Below the pieces are notes generated by a model. That model was not told where the DNA came from. It was given only the letters and a program-made list of their open reading frames with translations, and ran no database searches. 64,000 nt of DNA from Chloroflexota bacterium. GTDB lineage: Bacteria > Chloroflexota > Anaerolineae > Anaerolineales > Villigracilaceae. Each line of letters begins with the position of its first letter. Within the stretch, counting starts at the first letter, position 1. Below, piece after piece: positions 17,121 to 26,132 of the stretch. Made by a program: the position numbers and the translations under genes. The stretch lies in contig QMIW01000005.1 of the NCBI GenBank assembly GCA_024434165.1, forward strand, positions 1 to 64,000. The letters run 5' to 3'.

Positions 17121-18034
17121 GCATCCGTTTTGACCCGCTCGCGCCAATCATCGAGCAGGTCGGATAAGGATTGTTTTAACGAAATGCGCGGATTCCAACC
17201 CGTGACCTTGTGCAGTTTCTGGAAACTTCCCACCTGCACAGGGACATCGTTCTTCTGGACCCGCGCCGCCTCGATCCTAGCCGACAGTTGTTTCCGCGAC
17301 TGGGACATCATCTCCCTTAGACATTTTTGAATCGCCACTGCGCGCCCCGAGCAGATGTTGTAAATCTGCCCCGCGCCGCCTTTTTCCGCCAGCAACGCAA
17401 ACGCGCGGACGGCATCGCGCACGTCCACAAAATCGCGTTTGGCATCGAGGTTTCCAGTGACGATCTCGGTCTCACCGCTCAACTCTGCCAGCGCAATCTG
17501 ACGCGCAAACGCCGAGCAAGCCAAATCGGGCGATTGACCTGGACCCAACAGGTTGAACATCCGCACGATGACGACGGGCAGCCCAAAGGCGTAATGATAC
17601 CGCAGAGCCGCCGTCTCCTGCGCCGCCTTGCTCACGGCATACTCTGTCACCGGGCGCAGCGGCGAGCGCTCCGTGATGGGGCGCGCGCTTTTCGTCAACC
17701 CATAAACCGCGCTGGAACTGGCAACGAGCAGATTCGGGCGCAATTCCGATTGCATTATTGCCTCCAGCAGGTTCAATGTTCCGAACAGGTTGGATTTGTA
17801 ATACTCCTCGCTGTCATTGGATTTGATGATGCCCGCAAGGTGGAATATGGCATCAGGCTGGCAATCAAACATCACCTGAGAGAGAAGCGCACGGTCAGAT
17901 AAATCACCGACGAAGACGTTCTCACCTGCCGCGCGCATGTCGAATCCATACACCTGCCAGCCTGCGCGGAAGAGTTCCTCCCGCAAATGCCTGCCGACAA
18001 AACCAGAGATGCCAGTGATGAGTGCGTGTTTCAT
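17117..18034 (-). CDS. rmd: GDP-6-deoxy-D-mannose reductase-like SDR, 305 aa
   Basis: An extended short-chain dehydrogenase: HALITGISGFVGRHL binds NAD(P), ASSSAVYG and YAVSKAAQE give the catalytic Ser/Tyr/Lys. The block GNLDAKRDFVDVRDAVRAFA is typical of GDP-4-keto-6-deoxymannose reductases (Rmd). Together with gmd at 46.5 kb this would yield GDP-D-rhamnose. A related 4-reductase specificity cannot be excluded. Its stop codon lies in a palindromic element. Confidence 0.75.
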   Translation of the reverse strand: MKHALITGISGFVGRHLREELFRAGWQVYGFDMRAAGENVFVGDLSDRALLSQVMFDCQPDAIFHLAGIIKSNDSEEYYKSNLFGTLNLLEAIMQSELRPNLLVASSSAVYGLTKSARPITERSPLRPVTEYAVSKAAQETAALRYHYAFGLPVVIVRMFNLLGPGQSPDLACSAFARQIALAELSGETEIVTGNLDAKRDFVDVRDAVRAFALLAEKGGAGQIYNICSGRAVAIQKCLREMMSQSRKQLSARIEAARVQKNDVPVQVGSFQKLHKVTGWNPRISLKQSLSDLLDDWRERVKTDA

Positions 18035-18046
18035 TTTTTATTTTCA

Positions 18047-18110
18047 ACCACGAAGGATCATAAAGGCACACAAGGGTTTATCCTTTGTGACCCTTTGTCT
18101 CCTTTGTGGT
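18047..18110. repeat. Inverted ACCACGAAGG / CCTTTGTGGT repeat region
   Basis: ACCACGAAGGA (18047-18057) pairs with TCCTTTGTGGT (18100-18110) with one mismatch, and related AAAGG and CCTTTGTG words fill the interior. This is the widely scattered repeat that encodes TTK(D/E)TK-type peptides when read through. Here the 3' end of the glycosyltransferase at 18078 runs into it. Confidence 0.65.
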
Positions 18111-18992
18111 AAAGATTTTTTTTACTCCATGAAATGTACCTTTTAAACCTTTGAGACTATGAAAGTTCACCGCGAACAATCCGAGCAATGTCCAATAATA
18201 AAACAGCCAGCGCCATTTGTCCCTGCTCCAACTCTTGCGGAAGAGATAATCATAATTGACCACGCTCATTTCCGCCCACTGCTGGACGTTGAGGCGGTTC
18301 ATCGGGCTTTCGTTGTGAACCAGGGCTGCAGGGGTTTGATAATAAATCTTATAGCCTGCATCCAGCGTTTGTTTGGAAATATCGGCATCTTCCATCAAGC
18401 CGTAACGGGCAAGGTTCTCGTCGAATGTGGCTTTCTCGAGCACTTCGCGCCGAAACGCCATGCAGCAGCCAGAGAGACATTCGATGAATCCGCTCGGTTG
18501 GTTTGCGCGCGGATGCGAAGGCATTCCAGAGGGATAAAATTTTCCGTTGAAGGTTCCCACGACGCCAAACGCAAAACGCAGCACGCCAAACGCAAAGCGC
18601 TCGATTTTGAGGCGCGCGGAGGGAGTCGTTAACTCCACGATCTTCCCGCCAACCGCGCCGATTTTTTTCGTCGTGTCGTCCGCAAATACCTTTTCCACTT
18701 CGGCAAGATAGTTCGTATTCAAATCCACGTCGTCATCGAAGAAAAAAATCAGATCGCTCACGCATTCGCGGATGCCGTGATTGCGCTGCAAGGTCAAACC
18801 AGGCTGGGTGTGAAAGTAACGGACAGAGAACGGCAGTTTGACCGAACCGAGATATGCTTCGAGCCTTTTCTCATCGGACGAATCAACGACGATCAACTCA
18901 TCGGGCAGGCGGGTTTGCGCCGCGATGGATGGCAAAGTCTTCGTGAAATCGTCGAAGCGGTTGCGGGTGCAGATGATGACGGAGATTTTCAT
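18078..18992 (-). CDS. Glycosyltransferase family 2, 304 aa, with repeat-encoded C-terminus
   Basis: A GT-A inverting glycosyltransferase: MKISVIICTRNRFDDF, a DELIVVDSS strand, and the metal-binding FFFDDDVDL. Later blocks CLSGCCMAFRREV and YGLMEDADISKQ are usual for family 2. A hydrophobic segment near residues 265-285 may anchor it to the membrane. The last residues, TTKETKGHKG, come from the dispersed repeat at 18047-18110, so the natural C-terminus has probably been altered by the repeat. Confidence 0.8.
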   Translation of the reverse strand: MKISVIICTRNRFDDFTKTLPSIAAQTRLPDELIVVDSSDEKRLEAYLGSVKLPFSVRYFHTQPGLTLQRNHGIRECVSDLIFFFDDDVDLNTNYLAEVEKVFADDTTKKIGAVGGKIVELTTPSARLKIERFAFGVLRFAFGVVGTFNGKFYPSGMPSHPRANQPSGFIECLSGCCMAFRREVLEKATFDENLARYGLMEDADISKQTLDAGYKIYYQTPAALVHNESPMNRLNVQQWAEMSVVNYDYLFRKSWSRDKWRWLFYYWTLLGLFAVNFHSLKGLKGTFHGVKKIFTTKETKGHKG

Positions 18993-18999
18993 TTGATAT

Positions 19000-19053
19000 G
19001 TACGGCGACATTCATGCCGCCATTTGCCAGGCGCGAGATGAATCTCGCGGGAC
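19000..19053 (-). repeat. Two-hairpin stop-codon element (54 bases)
   Basis: GTAC (19000-19003), a first 8-bp hairpin with a 2-base TC loop (19004-19021; its one mismatch is G-U in the minus-strand RNA), spacer, a perfect 8-bp hairpin CGCGAGAT/ATCTCGCG (19032-19049) and GGAC. The stop codon of the next gene (CTA, 19053-19055) begins at the last base. Confidence 0.65.
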
Positions 19054-20198
19054 TATAAAACCTTTTCAAAAATTTCCTTATGTTTTGCAATGAACTTTTC
19101 CAACGAGAAAAGTTCCACCGCCCGCTGGCGCGCCTTTTGCGAATACTCTTCGCGGCGGGAATAGGCTTGCATCGCCGCTTCCGCCACCGCCTGCGGACTG
19201 GGCAGGTTGATTTGATTCCAGTCATGCTCGACATGGACGCCGATGCCCGCGTCGCCAACCAATTCCGGCACGCCGCCGTTATTCAAGTGGACAACTGGCA
19301 TTCCCAGCGCCATCGCCTCCAAAACCAGACCCGGGGATGGGTCGGCGTATTTGGTGTGCAGCAAAAGATGAGCCTGTGAATACAACGCGGGCGCTTCTGC
19401 CTGCGTGTAGGTCCCTGTGAAAGTTACGAAGTCAGTCAGGTTCATCTCGCGCAGGGCTTGCCTGGTCCATGCTTCGGCTTCGTCGCGCGGGAGCCAGAGG
19501 GTGCCAGTGACGATCAATTTTGCATCGGGAACCTTTTGATGCAGGGCTTTGAGCGTTTGCAATGCCAATTCAAGGCGATACTTTTCGTATTGGTTGCCGC
19601 CTAAAAGCAAGGTCAACGTCTCAGGTTTTACTGGGCAGGCGTCGGGTGAGAAGAGGCGGGTATCCACAGGATTGTAGATGATTTCGTTCGGTACATTCGG
19701 CGGGGAGATGTAATGTTCCGCGCTCTCTTTGCAAAATTGACTCTGATAAATGATGAAATCCGCAAAACTAATCAGCGTTTTCAAAGAACGATTCGAGGCT
19801 TCGTAGTTCGCGCCATCCCAGGCGGGGAACGCCACACCGTTTTGATTGACAACGATCTTCAATCCCTTGCGCTTTGCCTGCGTGAGAATTTCCATTTGCA
19901 GGGGATGACCGACACTGCTGACAGCGTACAACAAGCTCGCCGATGGAAAATGATGCGGAAACGCCTCGGCAAGATAGGTCAACTTGACTCCGCCGCCGTG
20001 CGCGAATTCATTTCGCTGTGCAGGCGGCTTTGGGAAATTCGCGCTGAGATAGGAAACCGCAAGACCCGTTTCCTTTTTCGCAAGACGGGAAAGCCGCATC
20101 CGCGCGGGGATGTTGTGCAGGGAATCGCGGAAATGAAATGCCTGCCGAAACAAGTCGGGGAAACGATTTTTCAAAGAATCAAACTGTTTCCGAAGCAT
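19053..20198 (-). CDS. Glycosyltransferase family 4, 381 aa
   Basis: A GT-B protein whose C-terminal domain carries LTLLLGGNQYEKYRLEL and DPSPGLVLEAMALGMPVVHL, the donor-binding EX7E region. The upstream in-frame start at 20228 would overlap the previous gene; ATG at 20198 leaves a 2-base gap. The N-terminal 60 residues are basic and may contact membrane. Donor and acceptor are unknown. Confidence 0.8.
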   Translation of the reverse strand: MLRKQFDSLKNRFPDLFRQAFHFRDSLHNIPARMRLSRLAKKETGLAVSYLSANFPKPPAQRNEFAHGGGVKLTYLAEAFPHHFPSASLLYAVSSVGHPLQMEILTQAKRKGLKIVVNQNGVAFPAWDGANYEASNRSLKTLISFADFIIYQSQFCKESAEHYISPPNVPNEIIYNPVDTRLFSPDACPVKPETLTLLLGGNQYEKYRLELALQTLKALHQKVPDAKLIVTGTLWLPRDEAEAWTRQALREMNLTDFVTFTGTYTQAEAPALYSQAHLLLHTKYADPSPGLVLEAMALGMPVVHLNNGGVPELVGDAGIGVHVEHDWNQINLPSPQAVAEAAMQAYSRREEYSQKARQRAVELFSLEKFIAKHKEIFEKVL

Positions 20199-20200
20199 AT

Positions 20201-20941
20201 TTATTTTGCAGGGACGCACTCCGCCCAAATATCCGACCAGCGAATTTCGAAGTGCTTCACGGTCAGCCCGGCTTGCGCCATCTCATCGTAAAAGACTTTC
20301 GGGGAATATTCGAGTTCATGCGTCTCGTCGGTATAGGGAAACAAGCCCAATTTCCTTTTTAGCGCGGCGGCAAGGTTGCGTTCGAACGTGGGCACGCGGA
20401 TGAGGAATTTTTTCGGCTTGAAGCGCGCGGTTAAATCCTTTAGAAATTCGGGGCGGTTTTTCAGGTGTTCCAGCACGCTGGACAACACGATCACATCGAA
20501 GAAACCGCTTTGGGGAATATCCTTGAAGACATCCCCTACCACGAATTGGATATTCGGATGGTTGAATCGTCTCTTTCCAAACTCGATTTGTTCAGAGTCG
20601 AAATCAATCGCCAGCACCTGCGCATCCGAGTGAACTGCGATGGCATGAGCCAGCGCGCCGTAGCCGCAGCCGAGATCGAGCACCCTGGCATTTTTCTCGA
20701 TGCGTTCGTAAAAGAACGAGTGAATGCCATCCATCACTTCATGTTTGATATGCACACCGTCGCCCCAGCGTTTGCACTGCGCGTCAATCTCATAGTTGAC
20801 GAAATCGTACACGCCCAGCAGCCAGCGCACCGCCTCGCGCGGGTCGGCGGAATCCTCCGCGCCGATCATCACTTTGATGATGAACTTCCGCAAGGCGCGC
20901 GGCAAAAGATAATAGGCTGTCTTTCGCAACATCGAACTCAT
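20201..20941 (-). CDS. SAM-dependent methyltransferase, 246 aa
   Basis: ARVLDLGCGYGALAHAIA near residue 84 is the SAM loop, QVLAIDFDSEQI the acidic strand, FDVIVLSSVLEHL motif IV. ATG at 20941 overlaps the stop of the preceding gene by 4 bases; a longer in-frame start at 20971 is less likely. The N-terminal basic-hydrophobic stretch (LRKTAYYLLPRALRKFIIKV) may bind membrane. Probably methylates a sugar of the growing glycan. Confidence 0.8.
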   Translation of the reverse strand: MSSMLRKTAYYLLPRALRKFIIKVMIGAEDSADPREAVRWLLGVYDFVNYEIDAQCKRWGDGVHIKHEVMDGIHSFFYERIEKNARVLDLGCGYGALAHAIAVHSDAQVLAIDFDSEQIEFGKRRFNHPNIQFVVGDVFKDIPQSGFFDVIVLSSVLEHLKNRPEFLKDLTARFKPKKFLIRVPTFERNLAAALKRKLGLFPYTDETHELEYSPKVFYDEMAQAGLTVKHFEIRWSDIWAECVPAK

Positions 20942-22026
20942 TCCACAAATCCTTTCATGAATTCCGCCCAAAGCGGAACCTGGCTCTCGTAACTGTTGGC
21001 TTCGGCGGTCCTGCGCCCGTCATCCAGCATCGGCTGAAGGTCGGCTGGGGTCGAACGATACACGCGAAGGGCGGATGAGGCGAGCGCGTCCACATCCTCC
21101 ACATCGGTCATGAAGGCGTTTTCGCCGTGCTTCACCAAATCCATTGCCTGACCCACGCGGGTGGTCACCAGCGGGACGCCGCTTGCCATGCTTTCCAAAA
21201 CCGCTTTTGGTCCGCCCTCCTGACGCGAAGCCACGACGTAAAGATCCAATGCCTGAAACAATTTTGCAATTTCTGGATAGGATCGCAAATAAACATGCTG
21301 ACAGGGAATCTGCGCTTCTTCCAATCCTTTTATTACAAATCCGCGCGCCGGACCGGAAAGCAAAACAAATAATTCGGGAATATTCTTCTTCAGCCGTTTC
21401 ATGGTCTCCACGAAAACGTCGGGACCTTTGATCAATTTCGGTTCCAGCCCATCCCCCCACCCCACGCCATCTTTTTGAAACGAACCAATTACAAAAGCCG
21501 TTTTCGGAATCCCAAGTTCGACGCGCGCTTTTGTTTTCATATCCGGGGTACGGAACGGGAAGAAATCCAAATTGATTCCGATGGGAATGAGAAACACCTT
21601 CGAAGGGTCAATGCCCGATTCCAAAACCGCGTCCCGCATCTCCGTATGCGAGACCTGAATGCGCGCAAGTTTTTGGTGGTGCTTTTTCAACGCCCGGTAC
21701 ACGCTGTCGAACCCATCATCTCCCGTGTTCGGCAAGCCGTGAAAATATGCCAGCCCAATGCGATGCGGAAGCAATTTCATCCAATCGTCATTCTGAAGAA
21801 AAAACTGGTTTGAGAAAAAAATGGACTGCGGATGACGGGCATGTTTCCAGATCGGCTTCGCCAGCCGCACACCGAGCCGTCCGCAAATGCGTTTGAGTTC
21901 GCGCATCTCCCAATCCAGCACCCAGCCCGCGCTGTCGCCGTACAGGATCAATCGCGAGTAGGGCTTCCAATTCCACGAAGCCGCTTTGAGGATGTTTTTG
22001 GCAGCGTTTTGCAGCAACGATTTCAT
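20938..22026 (-). CDS. Glycosyltransferase family 4, 362 aa
   Basis: GT-B fold with FVIGSFQKDGVGWGDG at the start of the donor domain and SRQEGGPKAVLESMASGVPLV as the EX7E signature; the following VGQAMDLVKHGENAFM is the usual loop. Overlaps both neighbours by 4 bases, so it belongs to a tightly coupled set. The specificity cannot be inferred. Confidence 0.8.
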   Translation of the reverse strand: MKSLLQNAAKNILKAASWNWKPYSRLILYGDSAGWVLDWEMRELKRICGRLGVRLAKPIWKHARHPQSIFFSNQFFLQNDDWMKLLPHRIGLAYFHGLPNTGDDGFDSVYRALKKHHQKLARIQVSHTEMRDAVLESGIDPSKVFLIPIGINLDFFPFRTPDMKTKARVELGIPKTAFVIGSFQKDGVGWGDGLEPKLIKGPDVFVETMKRLKKNIPELFVLLSGPARGFVIKGLEEAQIPCQHVYLRSYPEIAKLFQALDLYVVASRQEGGPKAVLESMASGVPLVTTRVGQAMDLVKHGENAFMTDVEDVDALASSALRVYRSTPADLQPMLDDGRRTAEANSYESQVPLWAEFMKGFVE

Positions 22027-22994
22027 GAAATCAATTCCAATACCTTCAAATATTCTTCGCTGATCTCCTGAATGGATGGAATGGAAATCCGCGATTGAAA
22101 CGCCTCATACTGACCTGTGACCTGGTCCAGCAAATTGGGGATTTGCTCCGCCGCCTCGAACCCCGCCCCAGCCTGTTTCACAATCTCGGGGTGACCGCCA
22201 CTCTTGAGGTGGATCGCAGGGAGACCGCAAGTCAGCGCCTCGATAAGTGAATTGGAGCACGGGTCGTTGCGGCTGGCAGTGATGTAAATGTCGTGTGCGC
22301 GGAACAATTCCGCCATGCGGAAGGAATCAACGGGCGGAATCATGCGGATATTTTTAAACATCACGGAACTGCGCCCGACAAAGGTCATCTCGAAACGCTC
22401 CCATTCCAAATGTTCATCCAGCCATTGATAGACCACCGCGCCTTTGTTGACGTTATCCGACCAGCTGGAAGCGATGAGGCGGGTCTTTCGATCCCGTGAG
22501 AACTCGATCCGTCCGCGCGGGTGGAAGATATCGGGGTCTGCCGCGTTCATGATCACGACGGGATTCCGAAACTCCATGCCAAGTTCGAGATGTTTTTCAA
22601 GGCTGTAACGCGACTGAAAAATTGTTTTGTCGGCAATCATCTGGTTGACGGCGAAGATACCCTTATCCACGCCGTCCTCCCGCCCGCGATAGACGTCAAT
22701 CGGACCATCCACACGGTGGACGTACAACACCGAATCCCGTTTCATTCGCAGCAGACGGCTTTCATTGAAATTGAACGAGTTGAACAGACAGGCGCGCGTC
22801 GTACGGGAGATGATGTTGTTCTCGACCTTCAACCCGCGCGCCTCCGCCTGCTTCCAAAACGCACGCAGGAATTGATGCCCCCCGCCCGTTGGCGGCGGCT
22901 CGAATTCATGGAAGATGGACAGGTCGGCGGAGGTGAACCAGCCCATCGCCATTGCAACAATATTCGAAACCATGCGGCGCAGCCCGATTTTCAT
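22023..22994 (-). CDS. Glycosyltransferase family 4-like, 323 aa
   Basis: A shorter GT-B protein. DNVNKGAVVYQWLDEHL, then IYITASRNDPCSNSLIEALT and CGLPAIHLKSGGHPEIV mark the C-terminal donor domain. The N-terminal domain lacks a clear glycine-rich opening, so this could be a divergent family 4 member. It is followed 7 bases later, in transcription order upstream, by a methyltransferase gene. Confidence 0.75.
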   Translation of the reverse strand: MKIGLRRMVSNIVAMAMGWFTSADLSIFHEFEPPPTGGGHQFLRAFWKQAEARGLKVENNIISRTTRACLFNSFNFNESRLLRMKRDSVLYVHRVDGPIDVYRGREDGVDKGIFAVNQMIADKTIFQSRYSLEKHLELGMEFRNPVVIMNAADPDIFHPRGRIEFSRDRKTRLIASSWSDNVNKGAVVYQWLDEHLEWERFEMTFVGRSSVMFKNIRMIPPVDSFRMAELFRAHDIYITASRNDPCSNSLIEALTCGLPAIHLKSGGHPEIVKQAGAGFEAAEQIPNLLDQVTGQYEAFQSRISIPSIQEISEEYLKVLELIS

Positions 22995-23000
22995 CGCCGT

Positions 23001-23804
23001 TCAACCAGCCTTTTTTCGCGCCACCGCCATCAACATGTGTCCGATCTCCGAATTCACATATGGCACATATTTGCTAATTCGCAGAACAAGTCGCTGCAAA
23101 AACGGCGGAATCCTTTTCAGCCAGAGCAATTCCTGGTTGAGGGTGTTTTGGTGCGCATAAGAATGGGTCGCTTCGATTTCAAAGTCCGCTTCTTCAAGGA
23201 TGCGGCAAAACTCTTCGCGCGTGAACGCATATTGATAAAAATTTAACCCGCTTACATCGTCCTGATAAGCGCCGCGTTTCGCGCGCCAGCGCCGCAGGGG
23301 ATTAAAGTACGGCACGGAGATCAACATCGTACCGCCGGGTTTCAAAATACGCCGCATTTCCACGAGAAAAGGCTCAGGACCTTCGCGCCGATGTTCCACC
23401 ACGCCAATCGAAATGACCGCATCAAAGACGCCGTCCGCCAGTCCCAGGGCAGTTACATCACCGCACACCAGGCGCAACGGACCCGCAATCTGATTGGCTC
23501 TTTGCATGGCATGGAACGCATAATCCAAGCCAAAGCAGTTGTACCCGTTGGCATTCAGGGCAACGACCTGTTGAGCGGTTCCACAACCTGCTTCAAGGAT
23601 CCTGCCTTGACGCGGTAAATGGAGTTTGAACATTTTTTCGAAGAGATACAATTTACCGGCAAGGAAGGGGGCATAATACTGGGCGGTCAGTTCATTCAGC
23701 CAGACTCCCTCCCAAAAATCCTGATCCGCCGTCCTGTTATAGTAGACCAGACGGCCATTTTCGACACGCCGATTGCCGTCACGATTCATCGCATGGTCAG
23801 CCAT
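23001..23804 (-). CDS. SAM-dependent methyltransferase, 267 aa
   Basis: GRILEAGCGTAQQVVAL near residue 67 binds SAM, FDAVISIGVVEHR is motif IV and ILKPGGTMLISVPYF follows. The start at 23804 is chosen because GGGAGG lies six bases upstream; a longer frame to 23837 lacks this. It overlaps the glycosyltransferase gene before it by 8 bases. The N-terminal 45 residues with FWEGVWL are typical of sugar-modifying family members, but the substrate is unknown. Confidence 0.8.
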   Translation of the reverse strand: MADHAMNRDGNRRVENGRLVYYNRTADQDFWEGVWLNELTAQYYAPFLAGKLYLFEKMFKLHLPRQGRILEAGCGTAQQVVALNANGYNCFGLDYAFHAMQRANQIAGPLRLVCGDVTALGLADGVFDAVISIGVVEHRREGPEPFLVEMRRILKPGGTMLISVPYFNPLRRWRAKRGAYQDDVSGLNFYQYAFTREEFCRILEEADFEIEATHSYAHQNTLNQELLWLKRIPPFLQRLVLRISKYVPYVNSEIGHMLMAVARKKAG

Positions 23805-24627
23805 GTTGTTCCTCCCATCCGAAAAACCCGGATACATCCTTTACGACGAGAGGACCGCGCTTATACTTCAGGTTTTTCCAATCGCGCCCAAGCGCCTGGG
23901 TTAATCGGATTTGCAGGGTGATCCACATCCTTTTCAACCAATTGGGTGTGTTTTCAATCTTCAGCAGTTCGTCGGGATTCAAACGGGTTTTCACTCTGCT
24001 TTTCGCATCCAATGAGCTCCGCTGCAAAAACGATGCATGGACATATCGAAAATAGGAATGCTCCCAATCCATTTCCTGATGCAGGTAACGCCGCAAACCG
24101 GCGTGATATCCGTTCTTAAAAACGATTCCCTCTCCATGCAGGCGTTCCCCTGTCGCGCCCGGCCAGTCCTCGATAATGGAAAAGTTGAACAACCTTGCCC
24201 CCGCCCGGGAAGGAGGCGCAAGGTATCCCCACGCCTTTTTCACCTGCAAATCCAGCCGGATGCAATTCAGAGTATTCGCAAAAATATTCCAATCCTGCGA
24301 AAATCCGCCGCTCAAAAGGCGGGCGCGCATCTCTCGCAAACCAATTGGGTCAAATATCTCGTCGCCGTCCACGGCAAAAATCCAGGTGTTCGTTCCATAA
24401 TACGGCGCGATCGCCTGGGACGATTCCGCCAGATGTTGAATCCGCCGAAGATCAATCTTTGGAAATTCATCCGCCAGGCGTTTGCAGATCTCAAACGTCC
24501 GATCCGCGGATTGATGGTCGGTGATGATGATTCTGTCGCAAAATTCCAGCACGTTACGGATGGCGCGTTCGATGAACACGTCCTCATTCCGCACCAGCAT
24601 GATTCCGACAATCTGATAATCGCTCAC
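23797..24627 (-). CDS. Glycosyltransferase family 2, 276 aa (GTG start)
   Basis: A GT-A protein with IVGIMLVRNEDVFIERAI, a RIIITDHQSADRT strand and the metal site WIFAVDGDEIFD, typical of the WaaE/beta-1,4-glucosyltransferase branch. Two GTG codons are possible: 24636 sits on top of the ribosome site, whereas 24627 has AAGGAG eight bases upstream, so 24627 is preferred. The C-terminal 80 residues are basic. No membrane segments. Confidence 0.75.
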   Translation of the reverse strand: MSDYQIVGIMLVRNEDVFIERAIRNVLEFCDRIIITDHQSADRTFEICKRLADEFPKIDLRRIQHLAESSQAIAPYYGTNTWIFAVDGDEIFDPIGLREMRARLLSGGFSQDWNIFANTLNCIRLDLQVKKAWGYLAPPSRAGARLFNFSIIEDWPGATGERLHGEGIVFKNGYHAGLRRYLHQEMDWEHSYFRYVHASFLQRSSLDAKSRVKTRLNPDELLKIENTPNWLKRMWITLQIRLTQALGRDWKNLKYKRGPLVVKDVSGFFGWEEQHG

Positions 24628-24639
24628 GTCAAACACTCC

Positions 24640-25332
24640 TTAGCGAACCGCGCGGACAAAATAACCAGTGGTGAATTTCGCCCAGGCGCCGCTTTCCTTT
24701 CCAAATCTGGAAAGGTCATAGCGGCACAGCCAGCGGGAAATCCACTTCATCGCCCAGCGCGCAAATTTTTGGGGAAGCGAGGTCCCCTCCACACCCGATA
24801 TGCCGAGTTCGAGCATCAACCCCAACACACCTGCGTAGCCTCCCATGCGATGCACTTCCACAGACTGGAAATCTCTGAAGAGGTTCCGCAAGCCGTCTTC
24901 GGTGAAGCGCTGAAAGTCGTAAGGATCCGCATGCACGGGATAGAAAAAAGGCACGGAAGCGAGGACCAGCCCTCCGTCACGCAAGAGGCGGTGAATTTCC
25001 TCCACGCATCGTTCGGGACGGGGAAGATGTTCCAGCACTTCGGTGCAGATCACACAATCCACGCTTTGTCCCCTTAATGGGACTCGCGCAACATCGGCAT
25101 ACACATTCGGTCTCGTGTCCAGGTCGAGGTTGACGTACCACCATGCTTGCGCCTGATGTTCGGGAGGCTGGAAGGAACCGCGCTTGTTTTCGCGTTTGCC
25201 GCCGATGTCCACCACCACGCCGCGCATGTCAGCGGAAAACGCGGAGAGCGCAGAATCCAGCCACAATCGTCGGTAGGTGACGTAACCTTCCGTTTTCCAA
25301 TAATCGAGGCGGCGCGGAACGGGCAGCGGCAT
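24640..25332 (-). CDS. SAM-dependent methyltransferase, 230 aa
   Basis: The SAM loop is unusual: VVVDIGGKRENKRG replaces the common DxGxGxG, but VDCVICTEVLEHLPRPE and LLRDGGLVLASVPFF are clear methyltransferase motifs. The family looks like the Methyltransf_11 set found in O-antigen clusters. ATG at 25332 leaves a 1-base gap to the upstream gene; ATG at 25347 would overlap it by 14 bases. Neither has a good ribosome site. Confidence 0.7.
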   Translation of the reverse strand: MPLPVPRRLDYWKTEGYVTYRRLWLDSALSAFSADMRGVVVDIGGKRENKRGSFQPPEHQAQAWWYVNLDLDTRPNVYADVARVPLRGQSVDCVICTEVLEHLPRPERCVEEIHRLLRDGGLVLASVPFFYPVHADPYDFQRFTEDGLRNLFRDFQSVEVHRMGGYAGVLGLMLELGISGVEGTSLPQKFARWAMKWISRWLCRYDLSRFGKESGAWAKFTTGYFVRAVR

Positions 25333-25333
25333 G

Positions 25334-26131
25334 TTATTTGAGCGCATGAACGACAAAATGAGGGTTTGCAACGCGATGCGTGCGGTTTTCCATATCGAAG
25401 CGGTTGACCACGCGCGCGTCCCTGAAACCCGCCGCTTTACACATGGCGATCACAGCGGCTTCGGACAGGCTGTAGAACGAACCGCCTGAAATGTGGCCTT
25501 GATACGTCAGCAGCGGTTTGTTCCTGTTGAACCAATTTGTTTTCATCGCGGACGAAACAGTGATGACGCATTTTTCCCTTGTGGCAAAGTACAGTTGTTC
25601 GATGGCGGTGATCGGGTCGCGGAGGTGTTCCAGCAGGTCGTTGCACATCACCAGGTCGAATTCACCGAAGGGTTTGAGGTCATACACCGTTCCGTTTTGA
25701 AATTCAACTTCAAGGGATTTCAACTTCGCCATCAGGAGCAATTTATTCGAATTACCCAAACCCAATCTTTCGTATACGGAACGGAACCTGACGTAATCGT
25801 CAACGTATTGCGCGTATTTTTGCTCATAATTTTTCAGGTTGAAGTTGGAGGCTTCGATGGCAAGCGAGCCGTCGTATTTATTCGAATCAACGGCGCAGAC
25901 GCGGCTCGCGCCGTGCTCCTTCATCCAGATCGAAAAATATCCGTCCGAACTGCCGACATCCAAGACGGTTTTTCCCGCATAATCGTTCTCGAAGCCGTAA
26001 TGGGGAATGTGCGTTTCGATATCGTAGGCGCCATTGGACAGCAGACCCTCGTAACGAAAGCAGTGATACCATTTTCCCTGTTCAAACAATTCCTTTAATT
26101 CATCCATTCGTTTCTCCATCTCATAAGACAT
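25334..26131 (-). CDS. CmoB/DUF1698-like methyltransferase, 265 aa
   Basis: KTVLDVGSSDGYFSIWM near residue 54 binds SAM, VCAVDSN follows, and FDLVMCNDLLEHLRDP is motif IV. The pattern DVGSSDGYFS with an N-terminal WYHCFRYEG segment resembles the CmoB-like group used in sugar and tRNA modification. Within this operon a sugar substrate is likely, by context. One base separates it from the following gene. Confidence 0.75.
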   Translation of the reverse strand: MSYEMEKRMDELKELFEQGKWYHCFRYEGLLSNGAYDIETHIPHYGFENDYAGKTVLDVGSSDGYFSIWMKEHGASRVCAVDSNKYDGSLAIEASNFNLKNYEQKYAQYVDDYVRFRSVYERLGLGNSNKLLLMAKLKSLEVEFQNGTVYDLKPFGEFDLVMCNDLLEHLRDPITAIEQLYFATREKCVITVSSAMKTNWFNRNKPLLTYQGHISGGSFYSLSEAAVIAMCKAAGFRDARVVNRFDMENRTHRVANPHFVVHALK

Positions 26132-26132
26132 C

